From: Yokenella regensburgei ATCC 49455
GTDB lineage: Bacteria; Pseudomonadota; Gammaproteobacteria; Enterobacterales; Enterobacteriaceae
Direction of reading: 5' to 3'
DNA: 64,000 nucleotides
Assembly: GCF_000735455.1 (NCBI RefSeq)
Contig: NZ_JMPS01000064.1
Span: 1-64,000, forward strand
Below are positions 40,689-51,133 of the stretch, one piece after another (position 1 is the stretch's first letter; every line of letters starts with the position of its first letter). The notes under the pieces were generated by a model, which had not been told where the DNA came from, ran no database searches, and was given only the letters and a program-made list of their open reading frames with translations. Made by a program: the position numbers and the translations under genes.

Positions 40689-41537
40689 ATGGTAGAAGCG
40701 CAACAGCTGGAGAGGATCACTCTTGAACGTCAGACGATGTCTTTCAATCGCCTGCAGGGCTCCAGCGCTCGCTATTATCACTGGCATCAGTGTGTAGAGT
40801 TTCTTTATATCTCAACGGGATACGGTATTGTGGTGGTGGATAATCAGCACTACACCGCGCGCCCGGGAAGGCTGTTCATCTTCCCGCCGTTTCGTCTGCA
40901 CAAGGTGCACGTCGATAACAGCGAGCACAACTACTACTGCCGCACCACGATGCATATTGAACAATCGGTGGTGGAAAGTACGCTGCAACACTTTCCCCGT
41001 TTTCAGACGCAGTTTTCACATCTGGCGGCAAGTCAGGCTCCCGCCCAGGCTTTTGATCTCAGCGAGCATGCGGCGTTTATGGAGACGGTGCTGGCGCGCT
41101 TTAATGCGCTCGACACCACGCGGCAATATCCGGCGGAAGAGGTGGCGTTTTTGATGATGCAGATGATGGCGCTGCTTCCGGCTCAGCCCGTGATGATGAA
41201 ACCCCAGCAGCAGAGCGCTTCGGCGCGCATTATGCAGTGGGTGGAGAATCATTATGCGCAGAAATTTACGCTTGAGGAGCTGGCTCACGATGTGGGTTTT
41301 TCGCGTAGCTATACGTCGCGGATTTTTCGCCAGCAGACCGGCGGCAGTATTCATGAATATCTGCTCACCCGTCGGGTTAAGCGCAGCTGTGACCTGCTGC
41401 GCTCGACCTGCCTCAGCGTGGAGGAAATTGCCGAACAGGTCGGTTTTAGTGAAGTGACCTACTTCATAACCTGTTTCAGACGCCTGATGCAGCAAACCCC
41501 GCTGCAGTACCGAAAACGTTCGGCTGCAGCGCCTTAA
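40689..41537 (+). CDS. AraC-family regulator of the uronic-acid operon
   Basis: A 282-residue transcription regulator. The N-terminal cupin-type sensing domain (about residues 20-100) contains YYHWHQCVEFLYISTGYGIVV split by short turns and RPGRLFIFPPFRLHKVHV. The C-terminal 100 residues carry the two AraC helix-turn-helix motifs (FTLEELAHDVGFSRSYTSRI; CLSVEEIAEQVGFSEVTYF). It is divergent from the DUF2264-MFS-GH88-DJ-1 operon with a shared 208-base regulatory region, so it is the likely local activator responding to a sugar. It converges on mnmC with a two-base gap. Confidence 0.9.
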   Translation: MVEAQQLERITLERQTMSFNRLQGSSARYYHWHQCVEFLYISTGYGIVVVDNQHYTARPGRLFIFPPFRLHKVHVDNSEHNYYCRTTMHIEQSVVESTLQHFPRFQTQFSHLAASQAPAQAFDLSEHAAFMETVLARFNALDTTRQYPAEEVAFLMMQMMALLPAQPVMMKPQQQSASARIMQWVENHYAQKFTLEELAHDVGFSRSYTSRIFRQQTGGSIHEYLLTRRVKRSCDLLRSTCLSVEEIAEQVGFSEVTYFITCFRRLMQQTPLQYRKRSAAAP

Positions 41538-41539
41538 TT

Positions 41540-43546
41540 TCAGCCCGCTTTTACCGCTTTGCCTTTCAGTAGTTTTCGTACCCACAGACGATTTGGGTTG
41601 AGTGCTGCCAGCGTTTCAGCGTCGAGTGGGATCGGCTCGTCGCTCATCTGTGCCGCCAGAATCTCTGCCGTTAGCGGTGCTGAGCACAGGCCACGCGAGC
41701 CAAGTCCGCCAAGGATGAACAAATGGGTATAAACCGGCGCAAGCGGGGCATTGGCCTGGTCGTCACGTAAACTGGCATATTCAGCCAGGGTGGCATCGTA
41801 ATCCGCGACGTTACCGACCAACGGCAGATGATCTCGGGTCGCGCAACGCACGCCGCAGCGGGCTTCGTTTGCGCTGACGTCCACTTCCAGAGGCCAGCTT
41901 TCATCCGGGAAGCAGTCGATGAGCCGCTGGCGGTTATTGCGCTGATCTTCCGCGCTAAAACGCATTGCCGTATTGCCACGGTGATAGCTCGCCCCGATGC
42001 AGTGCTGTTGGTTATCTGGATTTTGTGGCGTCAGGTAGCCGTCGTAGCACAGGACCTGGCGCAGTTTTGCGAGCGCTGGCGTCGTGGGAATATGGCTTAC
42101 CTGTCCGCCAACGGCGGAAACTGGCAGCATACTGGTCTGGCTGAACTGATTGATTCGGTAGCCGTTCGCCAGCACCACGGCGGCGTGAGGGCGGTTGGTG
42201 CCGTCGCGCATTGTCAGCTGCCAGCCGTCCTGCTGCTGAACCAGGGCATCAACCTTGGCATTCCACACCGTTTTCAGACCCAGCGTTTCGCCATGGGCAA
42301 TGACGTTGCGGGTGAGCTGCGCCGGGCACAGCCAGCCGCCAAGCGGATACTGAATGCCGCCGCAGTGGCTGGTGACGCCCGTGGCTGTCTGAACGTGCTC
42401 CTGAGGTAGCGCCTGTGCTATCTCCGGCGGTAGCCCCAGAGCCAGCATCTGGTCGATTTTGTGCTGGCTTTTTTCATCCCAGCCAAGCTGCGTGACCCCG
42501 CACCAGTCGTGCTCAAAGGTGACCGGCAACGTGTCGTACAGGCGGCGCGCAAAGGTGAATGCCAGCGGGAAGAAGCGGGTCAGCGCCGGATCGTGAGCGT
42601 TTAGCAGCGGGTAAAGCGCACCCTGGCGATTGCCGGAAGCCCCTTCAGCCGGTTTGTCGTCGGCACAGTACAGGGTGACCTGCCAGCCCCGGCGCAGCAG
42701 TGAGAGCGAGAGCAGGGCGCTCGCGATCCCGCCGCCGACGAGAGCCACTTCACGTTTGTCTGAACCCAGACGGGCAAACCACGGCGTACGCGGCGGGTAG
42801 CTCAGCGTTTGCGCCATCTCGCCGGTCAGCATTTCGCGCTTGCGGCCAAAACCTTTGCACTTTTGCATAGTGAACCCAGCTTCCTGCAGGCCACGGCGGA
42901 CAAAGCCGGCGGAGGTAAAGGTGGCAAGCGTTCCCCCGGGTCTTGCCAGGCGCGCCATGGCAGCAAACAGATTCGGCGTCCACATATCCGGGTTTTTTGC
43001 CGGTGCAAAACCATCGAGGAACCACGCATCCACGCTCTGGTTGAGTGAATCGTCGAGGGTATCCGTCAGTTCATTGATATCACCGAACCATAAATCCAGC
43101 GTGACCCGTCCTTCATCGAGCAGCAGGCGGTGACAGCCCGCCACCGGCAGTGGCCACTGGGTTTGCAACTCAGCCGCCATTTCTGCAAGTTCCGGCCAGT
43201 GCTGATGCGCGAGGCGCAAATCCTCTGCCCTGAGCGGGAATTTCTCAAAACTGATGAAATGTAATCTTTGTAGCGTAGCCTGAGGATGCGTCGCGCGGAA
43301 TGCCGTAAACGCCTGCCATAACGTCAGGAAATTCAACCCAGTACCAAAACCACTTTCTGCAACCACAAACAGGCTGCGGGGATGTTCGGGAAAGCGTTCA
43401 GCAATTTTATTACCACCGAGGAAAACATAGCGCGTCTCTTCAAGTCCGTTATCATTAGAGAAGTAGACGTCATCAAAATCTCGGGAAACAGGTGTACCCT
43501 CAGTGTTGAACTCGAGGTTGGCAGGTTGTATGGCGTTATGTTTCAC
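41540..43546 (-). CDS. mnmC: Bifunctional tRNA mnm5s2U biosynthesis protein MnmC
   Basis: A two-domain enzyme finishing 5-methylaminomethyl-2-thiouridine at tRNA wobble position 34. The N-terminal SAM methyltransferase (about 1-240) has [14 protein letters not shown] and [17 protein letters not shown]. The C-terminal FAD-dependent oxidoreductase has [21 protein letters not shown] and [14 protein letters not shown]. From the GTG at 43546 the protein is 668 residues, the E. coli length, beginning [19 protein letters not shown]. The longer upstream ATG would run into the fabB promoter region. It is divergent from fabB. Confidence 0.95.
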   Translation of the reverse strand: MKHNAIQPANLEFNTEGTPVSRDFDDVYFSNDNGLEETRYVFLGGNKIAERFPEHPRSLFVVAESGFGTGLNFLTLWQAFTAFRATHPQATLQRLHFISFEKFPLRAEDLRLAHQHWPELAEMAAELQTQWPLPVAGCHRLLLDEGRVTLDLWFGDINELTDTLDDSLNQSVDAWFLDGFAPAKNPDMWTPNLFAAMARLARPGGTLATFTSAGFVRRGLQEAGFTMQKCKGFGRKREMLTGEMAQTLSYPPRTPWFARLGSDKREVALVGGGIASALLSLSLLRRGWQVTLYCADDKPAEGASGNRQGALYPLLNAHDPALTRFFPLAFTFARRLYDTLPVTFEHDWCGVTQLGWDEKSQHKIDQMLALGLPPEIAQALPQEHVQTATGVTSHCGGIQYPLGGWLCPAQLTRNVIAHGETLGLKTVWNAKVDALVQQQDGWQLTMRDGTNRPHAAVVLANGYRINQFSQTSMLPVSAVGGQVSHIPTTPALAKLRQVLCYDGYLTPQNPDNQQHCIGASYHRGNTAMRFSAEDQRNNRQRLIDCFPDESWPLEVDVSANEARCGVRCATRDHLPLVGNVADYDATLAEYASLRDDQANAPLAPVYTHLFILGGLGSRGLCSAPLTAEILAAQMSDEPIPLDAETLAALNPNRLWVRKLLKGKAVKAG

Positions 43547-43621
43547 GTAAGTTACTCGTATGACGGGGAGTATGACGATCTTAACGATATGGGCGAGCCG
43601 GAGCAAATTTCGACAGAAAAT

Positions 43622-43638
43622 GGCTGATCGGACTTGTT
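43622..43638 (+). promoter_or_regulatory. FadR activator site of fabB
   Basis: GGCTGATCGGACTTGTT agrees closely with the FadR consensus and overlaps the -35 hexamer TTGTTC at 43634-43639. FadR is a known activator of fabB in E. coli. Confidence 0.78.
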
Positions 43639-43662
43639 CGGCGTACAACTGTACGCTATCTT
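43634..43662 (+). promoter_or_regulatory. fabB promoter with FabR operator in the spacer
   Basis: The -35 TTGTTC (43634-43639) and -10 TATCTT (43657-43662) are 17 bases apart. The spacer plus one base on the right is the 18-base palindrome GGCGTACAACTGTACGCT (43640-43657), the FabR operator. FabR, which responds to the unsaturated/saturated acyl balance, would block RNA polymerase directly. Confidence 0.82.
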
Positions 43663-43704
43663 GCGACTCGAAACTTAAAATAGTGCGACTTACAGAGGTA
43701 TTGA

Positions 43705-44916
43705 ATGAAACGTGCAGTGATTACTGGCCTGGGCATTGTTTCCAGCATCGGTAATAACCAGCAGGAAGTCCTGGCATCTCTGCGTGAAGGACGCTCCGGG
43801 ATCACTTTCTCTGAAGAGTTCAAAGATTCAGGTATGCGTAGCCACGTATGGGGTAACGTCAAACTGGACACCACCGGTCTCATCGACCGCAAAGTGGTCC
43901 GTTTCATGAACGATGCCTCTATCTATGCGTATCTCTCCATGCAGCAGGCAGTTGAAGACGCTGGCCTGAAAGCAGAAGATTATCAGAACAACCCGCGCGT
44001 AGGCCTGATTGCTGGCTCCGGTGGTTCTTCTAAAGCTCAGGTATTCGGTGCTGACGCTATGCGCAGTCCGCGTGGCCTGAAAGCGGTGGGTCCTTACGTT
44101 GTGACCAAGGCGATGGGTTCTGCGGTTTCCGCGTGCCTCGCCACTCCGTTCAAAATCCACGGCGTAAACTACTCCATCAGTTCTGCCTGTGCCACTTCCG
44201 CGCACTGTATCGGTAACGCGGTAGAGCAGATTCAGCTGGGCAAACAGGACATCGTGTTTGCTGGTGGCGGTGAAGAGCTGGGCTGGGAAATGGCCTGTGA
44301 GTTCGACGCGATGGGCGCGCTCTCTACCAAATACAACGAGACTCCGTCTCAGGCTTCCCGTACCTATGATGCGCACCGCGACGGTTTCGTTATCGCTGGC
44401 GGCGGCGGTATGGTCGTAGTTGAAGAGCTGGAGCATGCGCTGGCACGTGGTGCGCACATCTACGCTGAAATCGTGGGCTACGGTGCCACTTCCGACGGTG
44501 CTGACATGGTCGCTCCGTCAGGTGAAGGCGCAGTGCGCTGCATGCGAATGGCGATGCACGGCGTTGACACCCCGATCGACTACCTGAACTCCCACGGTAC
44601 TTCTACTCCGGTAGGCGACGTGAAAGAGCTGGGTGCTATCTGTGAAGTATTCGGTGACAACAGCCCGGCAATTTCCGCGACCAAAGCGATGACCGGTCAC
44701 TCTCTGGGTGCCGCAGGCGTTCAGGAAGCTATCTACTCTCTGCTGATGCTGGAGCACGGCTTTATTGCGCCGAGCATCAACATCGAAGAGATGGACGAGC
44801 AGGCTGCGGGTCTGAACATCGTGACCAAACCGACCGAACAAACGCTGAAGACCGTTATGTCGAACAGCTTTGGCTTTGGCGGCACCAACGCCACGCTGGT
44901 GATGCGTAAGCTTTAA
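43705..44916 (+). CDS. fabB: 3-oxoacyl-ACP synthase I (FabB)
   Basis: The beta-ketoacyl-ACP synthase needed to elongate unsaturated fatty acids, with 403 residues (E. coli 406; it ends MRKL without the final KD-type tail). The nucleophilic cysteine is in [14 protein letters not shown] (near residue 161). The two catalytic histidines are in [11 protein letters not shown] and [11 protein letters not shown]. The glycine-rich C-terminus [13 protein letters not shown] is typical. A FadR site and a FabR palindrome in the promoter tie it to membrane unsaturation control. It ends at a strong terminator. Confidence 0.97.
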   Translation: MKRAVITGLGIVSSIGNNQQEVLASLREGRSGITFSEEFKDSGMRSHVWGNVKLDTTGLIDRKVVRFMNDASIYAYLSMQQAVEDAGLKAEDYQNNPRVGLIAGSGGSSKAQVFGADAMRSPRGLKAVGPYVVTKAMGSAVSACLATPFKIHGVNYSISSACATSAHCIGNAVEQIQLGKQDIVFAGGGEELGWEMACEFDAMGALSTKYNETPSQASRTYDAHRDGFVIAGGGGMVVVEELEHALARGAHIYAEIVGYGATSDGADMVAPSGEGAVRCMRMAMHGVDTPIDYLNSHGTSTPVGDVKELGAICEVFGDNSPAISATKAMTGHSLGAAGVQEAIYSLLMLEHGFIAPSINIEEMDEQAAGLNIVTKPTEQTLKTVMSNSFGFGGTNATLVMRKL

Positions 44917-44938
44917 GCCTAAGATAACAGATAGTCCA

Positions 44939-44963
44939 GGGAGCCGAATGGCTCCCTTTTTTT
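44939..44963 (+). terminator. Rho-independent terminator of fabB
   Basis: Stem GGGAGCC/GGCTCCC with loop GAAT is followed by seven T. It ends 24 bases before the yfcJ start. Confidence 0.9.
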
Positions 44964-44986
44964 GCTTCTGGTTATATTTTTCTCCT

Positions 44987-46165
44987 ATGAATCAAGACGC
45001 TACAACGGTTTCACGTACTCGCTCTAATGCTGATTTGTTCCGCATCGCGTTCGCGGTATTTCTGACCTACATGACGGTCGGTTTACCCTTGCCGGTTATT
45101 CCATTGTTTGTGCACCAGGAGCTGGGCTACGGCAACACCATGGTTGGTATCGCCGTGGGCGTACAGTTTCTGGCGACCGTGTTAACTCGTGGCTACGCCG
45201 GGCGGCTCGCCGACCAGTTTGGTGCTAAACGCTCGGCGCTGCAGGGCATGCTGGCCTGCGGGCTGGCGGGAGCGGCATGGCTGCTGGCTGCGGTGCTTCC
45301 TGTCTCGCCGATGGCGAAGTTCGCGCTGCTGATTGTGGGCCGTTTAATCCTCGGCTTTGGCGAAAGTCAGCTGCTTACCGGAACGCTCACCTGGGGGATG
45401 GGGCTGGTTGGCCCTGCGCGTTCCGGCAAGGTGATGTCGTGGAATGGGATGGCTATCTACGGCGCGCTGGCGGTGGGCGCACCGCTGGGTCTGCTGATTA
45501 ACAGCCATTTCGGTTTTGCCGCACTGGCGATAACCAGCATGGCGCTGCCGCTGCTTGCCTGGGCGTTCAACGGTACGGTACGTAAGGTCCCGGCGCATGC
45601 CGGTGAGCGCCCGTCGCTGTGGAGCGTGGTGGGGCTTATCTGGAAACCGGGAATTGGGCTTGCGCTGCAGGGCGTTGGCTTTGCGGTGATCGGCACCTTT
45701 GTTTCCCTTTACTTCGCCAGCAACGGCTGGGCAATGGCGGGCTTTACCCTCAGCGCGTTCGGTGGAGCCTTTGTGCTGATGCGCATTCTGTTTGGCTGGA
45801 TGCCGGACCGCTTCGGCGGTGTGAAGGTAGCGACGGTCTCGCTGCTGGTGGAAACTGCTGGTCTGCTGCTACTGTGGCAGGCGCCGACCGCCTGGGTAGC
45901 GCTCGCCGGTGCGGCGCTGACCGGGGCCGGATGTTCACTGATTTTCCCGGCGCTCGGCGTTGAGGTGGTGAAGCGGGTGCCGCCGCAGGTACGTGGCACG
46001 GCGCTCGGGGGATACGCGGCGTTTCAGGATATCTCATACGGTGTGACGGGGCCGCTTGCCGGGCTGCTCGCGACCTCGTTTGGTTATCCGTCGGTATTCC
46101 TCGCAGGGGCTGTCTCGGCGCTGTTTGGTATCGTCGTGACGTTACTGGCGCTGCGCCGCGCTTAA
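44987..46165 (+). CDS. yfcJ: MFS transporter YfcJ
   Basis: A 392-residue major facilitator superfamily protein with about 12 membrane helices, E. coli YfcJ length. I start it at ATG 44987 ([18 protein letters not shown]) because an upstream in-frame ATG at 44948 lies in the fabB terminator. MFS loop motifs [15 protein letters not shown] and [11 protein letters not shown] are seen. YfcJ belongs to a group annotated as arabinose-type exporters; its true substrate is not established. Its stop codon overlaps the convergent flk stop by four bases. Confidence 0.92.
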   Translation: MNQDATTVSRTRSNADLFRIAFAVFLTYMTVGLPLPVIPLFVHQELGYGNTMVGIAVGVQFLATVLTRGYAGRLADQFGAKRSALQGMLACGLAGAAWLLAAVLPVSPMAKFALLIVGRLILGFGESQLLTGTLTWGMGLVGPARSGKVMSWNGMAIYGALAVGAPLGLLINSHFGFAALAITSMALPLLAWAFNGTVRKVPAHAGERPSLWSVVGLIWKPGIGLALQGVGFAVIGTFVSLYFASNGWAMAGFTLSAFGGAFVLMRILFGWMPDRFGGVKVATVSLLVETAGLLLLWQAPTAWVALAGAALTGAGCSLIFPALGVEVVKRVPPQVRGTALGGYAAFQDISYGVTGPLAGLLATSFGYPSVFLAGAVSALFGIVVTLLALRRA

Positions 46166-47166
46166 AGCACAATCCACAATAGCGCCATGACTACGATAAT
46201 GGCGATAAACATCAGTCCCGGGCGCGCTGACAGTGATTTAATGGTCTCGACCACGGGCGCGAACGGGCTAAAGATCGGCTGGATATTGCGGATCTCCAGC
46301 GTCTCCTGAGAACGCTCAACGCGTTTAAGGAAGATCTGGTTAAGCAGATCCTGCACCTGAGCGACGGATAACGTCATTTGCGGCGTAACGTTCCAGTTTT
46401 GCTGGGCGTAATCCTGAACCGCGTGCCACTCCTTCGGCTCCAGAGGCTGTTTTAAGGCAGCCTGCAGGGTATGCAGCGTGGGGGCCGGCTGCGTGGTTAA
46501 GGTCTGGCGTGCCTGAAGCCAGGTCACCAGATGCGAGAAATGCTTCGCCGGGATCAGTTCACCGGTCTTCACCCCTGACAGTTCCAGCATCGATTGCCAG
46601 ATACTTTTGCTGGTTTCGCCAGTCGCGGCGGCGAGCTTTGTTACCAACTGATTCAGGGTATTGTGCTCGGCGGGCAGCAGCGGGCGGTCGGTGGCCGGGC
46701 GCTGTTGGGGTTGCGGAATAGAGAGTTCGCCGCGTTGTAACAGCTGCAGCACGCTTTTAAGCTGCTCGGGCGAAAGCTGGCTCAGGGCCGTCTGTCCAAA
46801 CTGATGACGAATATAGTCGCTGACCGCCTGGCGGTTGTTGCCCAGGTTTAAGAGCGATGTCAGCTGCAGCATCGTTTGCCGGTTGCTGTGGTTCTGTTCG
46901 GCCGTACTCAGACGCTGGTTCAGGTTCTGCTCGGCGGCGGGAAAATGTCGCGACAGCAGCGGCGTATCGCGCGCCAGACCCAGATCATGCTTCATCCCCG
47001 CCCAGACTTCCGCGTTCTGCTGCGAGGTCAGCGCTATCAGGCGAGTAATAATTCGCTCAAGCACCGTACGTTGCTGCGTGGAAAGGGGTTGTTCTCCAGC
47101 CGTTGTGGAAGTTGAAAGACCTTCCCCCGGAGGACGAGCGGACATACCTGAAATAGGTTGCGTCAT
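46162..47166 (-). CDS. flk: Flagellar regulator Flk (RflH)
   Basis: A 334-residue tail-anchored inner-membrane protein, near the E. coli length of 331. In Salmonella and E. coli it couples flagellar P/L-ring assembly to late secretion, preventing premature release of the anti-sigma factor FlgM. The N-terminus is polar and helical with many Gln ([19 protein letters not shown]), and the only membrane segment is at the extreme C-terminus ([18 protein letters not shown]). No other flagellar gene is in the window. It overlaps yfcJ by four bases end to end and is divergent from pdxB. Confidence 0.93.
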   Translation of the reverse strand: MTQPISGMSARPPGEGLSTSTTAGEQPLSTQQRTVLERIITRLIALTSQQNAEVWAGMKHDLGLARDTPLLSRHFPAAEQNLNQRLSTAEQNHSNRQTMLQLTSLLNLGNNRQAVSDYIRHQFGQTALSQLSPEQLKSVLQLLQRGELSIPQPQQRPATDRPLLPAEHNTLNQLVTKLAAATGETSKSIWQSMLELSGVKTGELIPAKHFSHLVTWLQARQTLTTQPAPTLHTLQAALKQPLEPKEWHAVQDYAQQNWNVTPQMTLSVAQVQDLLNQIFLKRVERSQETLEIRNIQPIFSPFAPVVETIKSLSARPGLMFIAIIVVMALLWIVL

Positions 47167-47274
47167 GATAAATCCTTAACATCAGTACGGTGACCACCAG
47201 CTGCGTGTATGCCTGGCGGCGAGATTATGGCACACTTCCGGGGTTAACTCTCGTTCTCAGACAGGTACTGTACG

Positions 47275-48411
47275 GTGAAAATCCTTGTTGATGAAAATAT
47301 GCCTTATGCCCGCGAACTTTTCAGTCGCCTGGGTGAGGTAAAGGCCGTAGCGGGTCGTCCGCTGCCGATGGAAGCGCTGGATGATGCAGACGCGCTGATG
47401 GTGCGTTCGGTCACGAAGGTCAATGCTTCACTGCTCGAAGGCAAAGGCGTGAAGTTTGTCGGCACCGCAACGGCGGGCACGGACCACGTGGATGAAGCCT
47501 GGCTGCAGCAGGCCGGAATTGGCTTCTCAGCAGCACCTGGCTGCAATGCTATCGCCGTGGTGGAATATGTTTTCTCTTCGCTGCTGATGCTGGCAGAGCG
47601 CGATGGCTTTGCCCTTGCGGATCGCACCGTGGGTATCGTTGGCGTGGGCAACGTGGGCGGGCGTTTACAAAAACGTCTGGAAGCGCTGGGTATTAAAACC
47701 CTGCTCTGCGATCCACCTCGTGCCGACAACGGGGAGGAGGGGAATTTTCTGCCGCTCGACACGCTGGTTGAACAGGCTGATATTCTGACTTTCCATACCC
47801 CGCTGTTTAAAGATGGCCCGTACAAAACTCTGCATCTGGCAGATGACGCACTGCTTCGTCGTCTGAAGCCTGGCACTATTCTGATTAATGCCTGCCGTGG
47901 CCCGGTTGTGGATAACGCCGCGCTGCTGGCGCGTCTGCAGGCTGGACAGGCGCTGAGCGTGGTGCTTGATGTCTGGGAGCCGGAACCGAACCTCAGCGTC
48001 GAGCTGCTGGCTCGCGTAGATATTGGCACTTCCCACATTGCCGGGTATACGCTCGAAGGGAAAGCGCGCGGCACCACTCAGGTGTTTGAAGCCTATAGTG
48101 AATTTATTGGCAACCCACAGCAGGTTGCTCTCGATTCGCTGCTGCCGGCGGCGGAGTTTGGCAAGATTACGCTGCATGGCCCCCTCTGTCAGGCAACGCT
48201 AAAAAGACTCATTCATTTGGTGTATGATGTGCGCCGCGACGACGCGCCGCTGCGAAAAGTCGCGGGGATCCCGGGAGAATTCGACAAACTGCGCAAAAAC
48301 TACCAGGAACGTCGTGAATGGTCGTCGTTAAACGTCGTCTGTGACGATAAAGCAGCAGCGGAGCTGTTGCTGAAACTGGGGTTTAACGCCGTACATCAAC
48401 CCGCCCGTTAA
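47275..48411 (+). CDS. pdxB: Erythronate-4-phosphate dehydrogenase PdxB
   Basis: Second step of the DXP-dependent pyridoxal 5'-phosphate pathway, oxidising 4-phosphoerythronate. It has 378 residues, the E. coli length. The NAD-binding motif is [14 protein letters not shown], and the D-2-hydroxyacid dehydrogenase signatures are [15 protein letters not shown] and the catalytic His in [17 protein letters not shown]. The C-terminal 90 residues form the family's dimerisation domain. usg follows after 67 bases and is probably co-transcribed as in E. coli. Confidence 0.96.
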   Translation: MKILVDENMPYARELFSRLGEVKAVAGRPLPMEALDDADALMVRSVTKVNASLLEGKGVKFVGTATAGTDHVDEAWLQQAGIGFSAAPGCNAIAVVEYVFSSLLMLAERDGFALADRTVGIVGVGNVGGRLQKRLEALGIKTLLCDPPRADNGEEGNFLPLDTLVEQADILTFHTPLFKDGPYKTLHLADDALLRRLKPGTILINACRGPVVDNAALLARLQAGQALSVVLDVWEPEPNLSVELLARVDIGTSHIAGYTLEGKARGTTQVFEAYSEFIGNPQQVALDSLLPAAEFGKITLHGPLCQATLKRLIHLVYDVRRDDAPLRKVAGIPGEFDKLRKNYQERREWSSLNVVCDDKAAAELLLKLGFNAVHQPAR

Positions 48412-48478
48412 TGTCTTCTTAATACTGTCCCGTCAATATTCTGGCGGGGCGGTCAGTTAATTTCTGGAGTAAACCACC

Positions 48479-49492
48479 ATGTCTGAAGGCTGGAATATTG
48501 CCATTTTGGGTGCCACTGGCGCCGTCGGTGAAGCCCTGCTTGAAACTCTTGCTGAGCGTCAGTTCCCGGTGGGTGAGATCTTTGCCCTTGCGCGCGCTGA
48601 AAGCGCCGGAGAGCACCTGCGCTTTGCGGGTAAATCGGTGAGAGTGCAGGATGCCGCCGAGTTTGACTGGACGCAGGCCCAGATGGCGTTCTTCGTGGCT
48701 GGCGCTCAGGCGAGCGCCGATTACGTTGAAGAAGCCACCAACTCAGGCTGCCTGGTGATTGATACCAGCGGGCTGTTTGCGCTTGAACCGGATGTACCTC
48801 TGGTTGTTCCGGAAGTGAATCCCTTCGTGCTGGCGGACTACCGCAACCGCAACCTGATTGCCGTACCGGACAGCTTGACCAGCCAGCTGCTTACTGCGCT
48901 GAAGCCGCTGATTGATGACGGTGGTCTGTCACGCATTGCGGTCACCAGCCTGCTGTCGGCTTCTGCGCACGGTAAGAAAGCGGTTGATGCTCTGGCAGGG
49001 CAGAGTGCCAAACTGCTGAACGGTATTCCGATTGATGAAGACGATTTCTTCGGCCGCCAACTGGCGTTCAATATGCTACCGCTTCTGCCTGATGCAGAAG
49101 GCAACGTGCGTGAAGAGCGTCGTATCGTCGATCAGGTACGCAAGATTCTCCAGGACGATGGCCTGATGATCTCCGCCAACTGTGTGCAGTCTCCGGTATT
49201 CTACGGCCACGCGCAGATGGTCAGTTTTGAAGCCATGCGTCCGCTGGCGGCAGAAGAAGCGCGTGATGCATTTGCTCGCGGTGAAGACATTGCACTCAGT
49301 GAAGCCAGTGACTTCCCGACCCAGGTTGGCGACGCGTCCGGTACTGCGCAGCTCTCTATCGGCTGTGTGCGTAACGATTACGGCATGCCGGAACAGATTC
49401 AGTTCTGGTCAGTTGCCGATAACGTACGCTTTGGCGGTGCGCTGATGGCGGTCAAAATCGCCGAGAAGCTGGTTCAGGAGTATATGTACTGA
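48479..49492 (+). CDS. usg: Aspartate-semialdehyde dehydrogenase-like protein Usg
   Basis: A 337-residue homologue of aspartate-semialdehyde dehydrogenase, with the nucleotide-binding start [19 protein letters not shown]. The usual catalytic segment NPNC(S/T)T is replaced by [13 protein letters not shown], so the thiol nucleophile is missing and classical dehydrogenase activity is not expected. Usg is conserved upstream of truA, but its function is not established. The stop overlaps the truA ATG by one base. Confidence 0.93.
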   Translation: MSEGWNIAILGATGAVGEALLETLAERQFPVGEIFALARAESAGEHLRFAGKSVRVQDAAEFDWTQAQMAFFVAGAQASADYVEEATNSGCLVIDTSGLFALEPDVPLVVPEVNPFVLADYRNRNLIAVPDSLTSQLLTALKPLIDDGGLSRIAVTSLLSASAHGKKAVDALAGQSAKLLNGIPIDEDDFFGRQLAFNMLPLLPDAEGNVREERRIVDQVRKILQDDGLMISANCVQSPVFYGHAQMVSFEAMRPLAAEEARDAFARGEDIALSEASDFPTQVGDASGTAQLSIGCVRNDYGMPEQIQFWSVADNVRFGGALMAVKIAEKLVQEYMY

Positions 49493-50304
49493 TGTTGGAA
49501 GTGGCAGAGCAACCGACGTATCGCATTGCCCTTGGCATTGAATACGACGGCAGCAAATACTACGGCTGGCAGCGACAGAACGAAGTCCGCAGCGTGCAGG
49601 AAAAGCTCGAGAAAGCGCTGTCTCAGGTAGCGAATGAGCCTGTCACGGTGTTTTGCGCGGGGCGGACTGATTCCGGTGTGCACGGCACTGGTCAGGTCGT
49701 GCATTTCGATACCCATGCCTTACGTAAAGACGCGGCCTGGACGCTTGGGGTGAATGCGAATTTGCCCGGCGATATTGCTGTCCGTTGGGTTAAAACGGTG
49801 GGCGAAGATTTTCACGCTCGTTTTAGCGCTACGGCTCGCCGTTATCGCTATGTCATCTACAATCATCGTCTGCGCCCGGCGGTATTAAGCCAGGGCGTTA
49901 CGCATTACCACCAGTCGCTGGATGCGGGACGTATGCAACGTGCCGCCCAGTGTCTGATTGGCGAGAACGATTTTACCTCGTTTCGTGCGGTCCAGTGCCA
50001 GTCGCGCACTCCGTGGCGCAACGTGATGCACATTAACGTCGAACGTTTCGGTGCATATGTGGTGGTGGATATCAAAGCCAACGCTTTTGTTCATCATATG
50101 GTCAGGAATATCGTAGGCAGCCTGATGGAAGTGGGCGCCGGAAACCAGCCAGAGAGCTGGATTGCAGAGCTGTTAGCAGCGAAGGATAGAACGCTTGCAG
50201 CAGCAACGGCAAAAGCGGAAGGGCTGTATCTGGTCGCGGTGGATTACCCCGATCGTTTCGACCTGCCGAAGACGCCGATGGGCCCGCTATTCCTGGCGGA
50301 CTAA
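49492..50304 (+). CDS. truA: tRNA pseudouridine(38-40) synthase TruA
   Basis: Isomerises uridine 38, 39 and 40 in the anticodon arm of tRNAs; 270 residues. The catalytic Asp60 is in [17 protein letters not shown], followed by RRYRYVIYN and [16 protein letters not shown]. It is translationally coupled to usg (TGATG overlap) and followed by dedA after 25 bases. Confidence 0.97.
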   Translation: MLEVAEQPTYRIALGIEYDGSKYYGWQRQNEVRSVQEKLEKALSQVANEPVTVFCAGRTDSGVHGTGQVVHFDTHALRKDAAWTLGVNANLPGDIAVRWVKTVGEDFHARFSATARRYRYVIYNHRLRPAVLSQGVTHYHQSLDAGRMQRAAQCLIGENDFTSFRAVQCQSRTPWRNVMHINVERFGAYVVVDIKANAFVHHMVRNIVGSLMEVGAGNQPESWIAELLAAKDRTLAAATAKAEGLYLVAVDYPDRFDLPKTPMGPLFLAD

Positions 50305-50329
50305 TCGAGGATAAAAAGGCTAAGCAACT

Positions 50330-50998
50330 ATGGATCTGATTCGCTTTCTGATTGATTTTATTCTGCATATTGACGTACATCTGGCTGAACTGGTCGCGGA
50401 CTATGGCGTATGGGTTTATGCCATCCTGTTCTTGATCCTGTTCTGTGAAACAGGCCTGGTGGTAACGCCATTCCTGCCAGGCGATTCACTGCTGTTTGTC
50501 GCCGGTGCGCTGTCGGCGTTACCGACTAACGATCTGAATGTTCATCTGATGGTGGTGCTGATGATCATCGCCGCGATTGTCGGGGATGCGGTGAACTACA
50601 CCATTGGTCGCGTGTTCGGGGAACGGTTATTCAGTAACCCGGATTCCAAAATTTTCCGTCGCAGCTATCTGGATAAAACGCACGCCTTCTACGAAAGACA
50701 TGGTGGTAAAACCATCATTCTGGCGCGTTTTGTGCCGATCGTCAGAACCTTTGCGCCGTTTGTGGCAGGGATGGGGCACATGTCCTATCGTCATTTTGCT
50801 GCCTACAACGTGATCGGCGCGCTGCTGTGGGTGCTGCTCTTTACCTACGCGGGCTACCTGTTCGGCGATCTGCCGATCGTGCAGGAAAACCTGAAGCTGC
50901 TCATCGTGGCAATCATCGTGCTTTCCGTCCTGCCGGGGGTAGTAGAAATCATCCGCCATAAACGTGCAGCGGCAAAGCTTGGAAAAAAGGTGGAATGA
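50330..50998 (+). CDS. dedA: DedA-family inner-membrane protein
   Basis: A 222-residue polytopic membrane protein, the eponymous DedA (219 in E. coli). Conserved elements are [17 protein letters not shown], the re-entrant-loop motif, and [24 protein letters not shown], carrying the two functional arginines of the family. DedA proteins are needed for membrane potential and lipid homeostasis, and some recycle undecaprenyl phosphate; the role of this paralogue is not firmly known. It ends 135 bases before accD. Confidence 0.95.
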   Translation: MDLIRFLIDFILHIDVHLAELVADYGVWVYAILFLILFCETGLVVTPFLPGDSLLFVAGALSALPTNDLNVHLMVVLMIIAAIVGDAVNYTIGRVFGERLFSNPDSKIFRRSYLDKTHAFYERHGGKTIILARFVPIVRTFAPFVAGMGHMSYRHFAAYNVIGALLWVLLFTYAGYLFGDLPIVQENLKLLIVAIIVLSVLPGVVEIIRHKRAAAKLGKKVE

Positions 50999-51057
50999 CC
51001 ACTTTTTTATCCCATGTCGGTTGCTGTTATGATTTAATGTGCAACATTTCATGGTCT

Positions 51058-51105
51058 GTAAGGGGCAAAACTGGCATTATTCGCCCCTTACGGCAAAACT
51101 GGCAT
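51058..51105 (+). promoter_or_regulatory. Structured accD leader: inverted and direct repeats
   Basis: An inverted repeat GTAAGGGGC (51058-51066) with GCCCCTTAC (51083-51091) is interlaced with a 14-base direct repeat GGCAAAACTGGCAT at 51064-51077 and 51092-51105. It has no T run, so it is not a simple terminator. It lies 29 bases before accD and could be an mRNA structure or protein-binding site; function is inference. Confidence 0.5.
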
Positions 51106-51133
51106 CGACCAGGTTCAGGCAGAAAGGTTATCA

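Noticed and set aside
35561-41537. The uronic-acid operon as a mobile element
   Set aside because: No integrase, transposase, tRNA end or terminal repeats are visible at its borders; only gene-order comparison suggests gain.
43382-43627. An 81-codon frame between mnmC and fabB
   Set aside because: It overlaps the mnmC start region antisense and runs into the FadR site of fabB. It has no Shine-Dalgarno or recognisable family.
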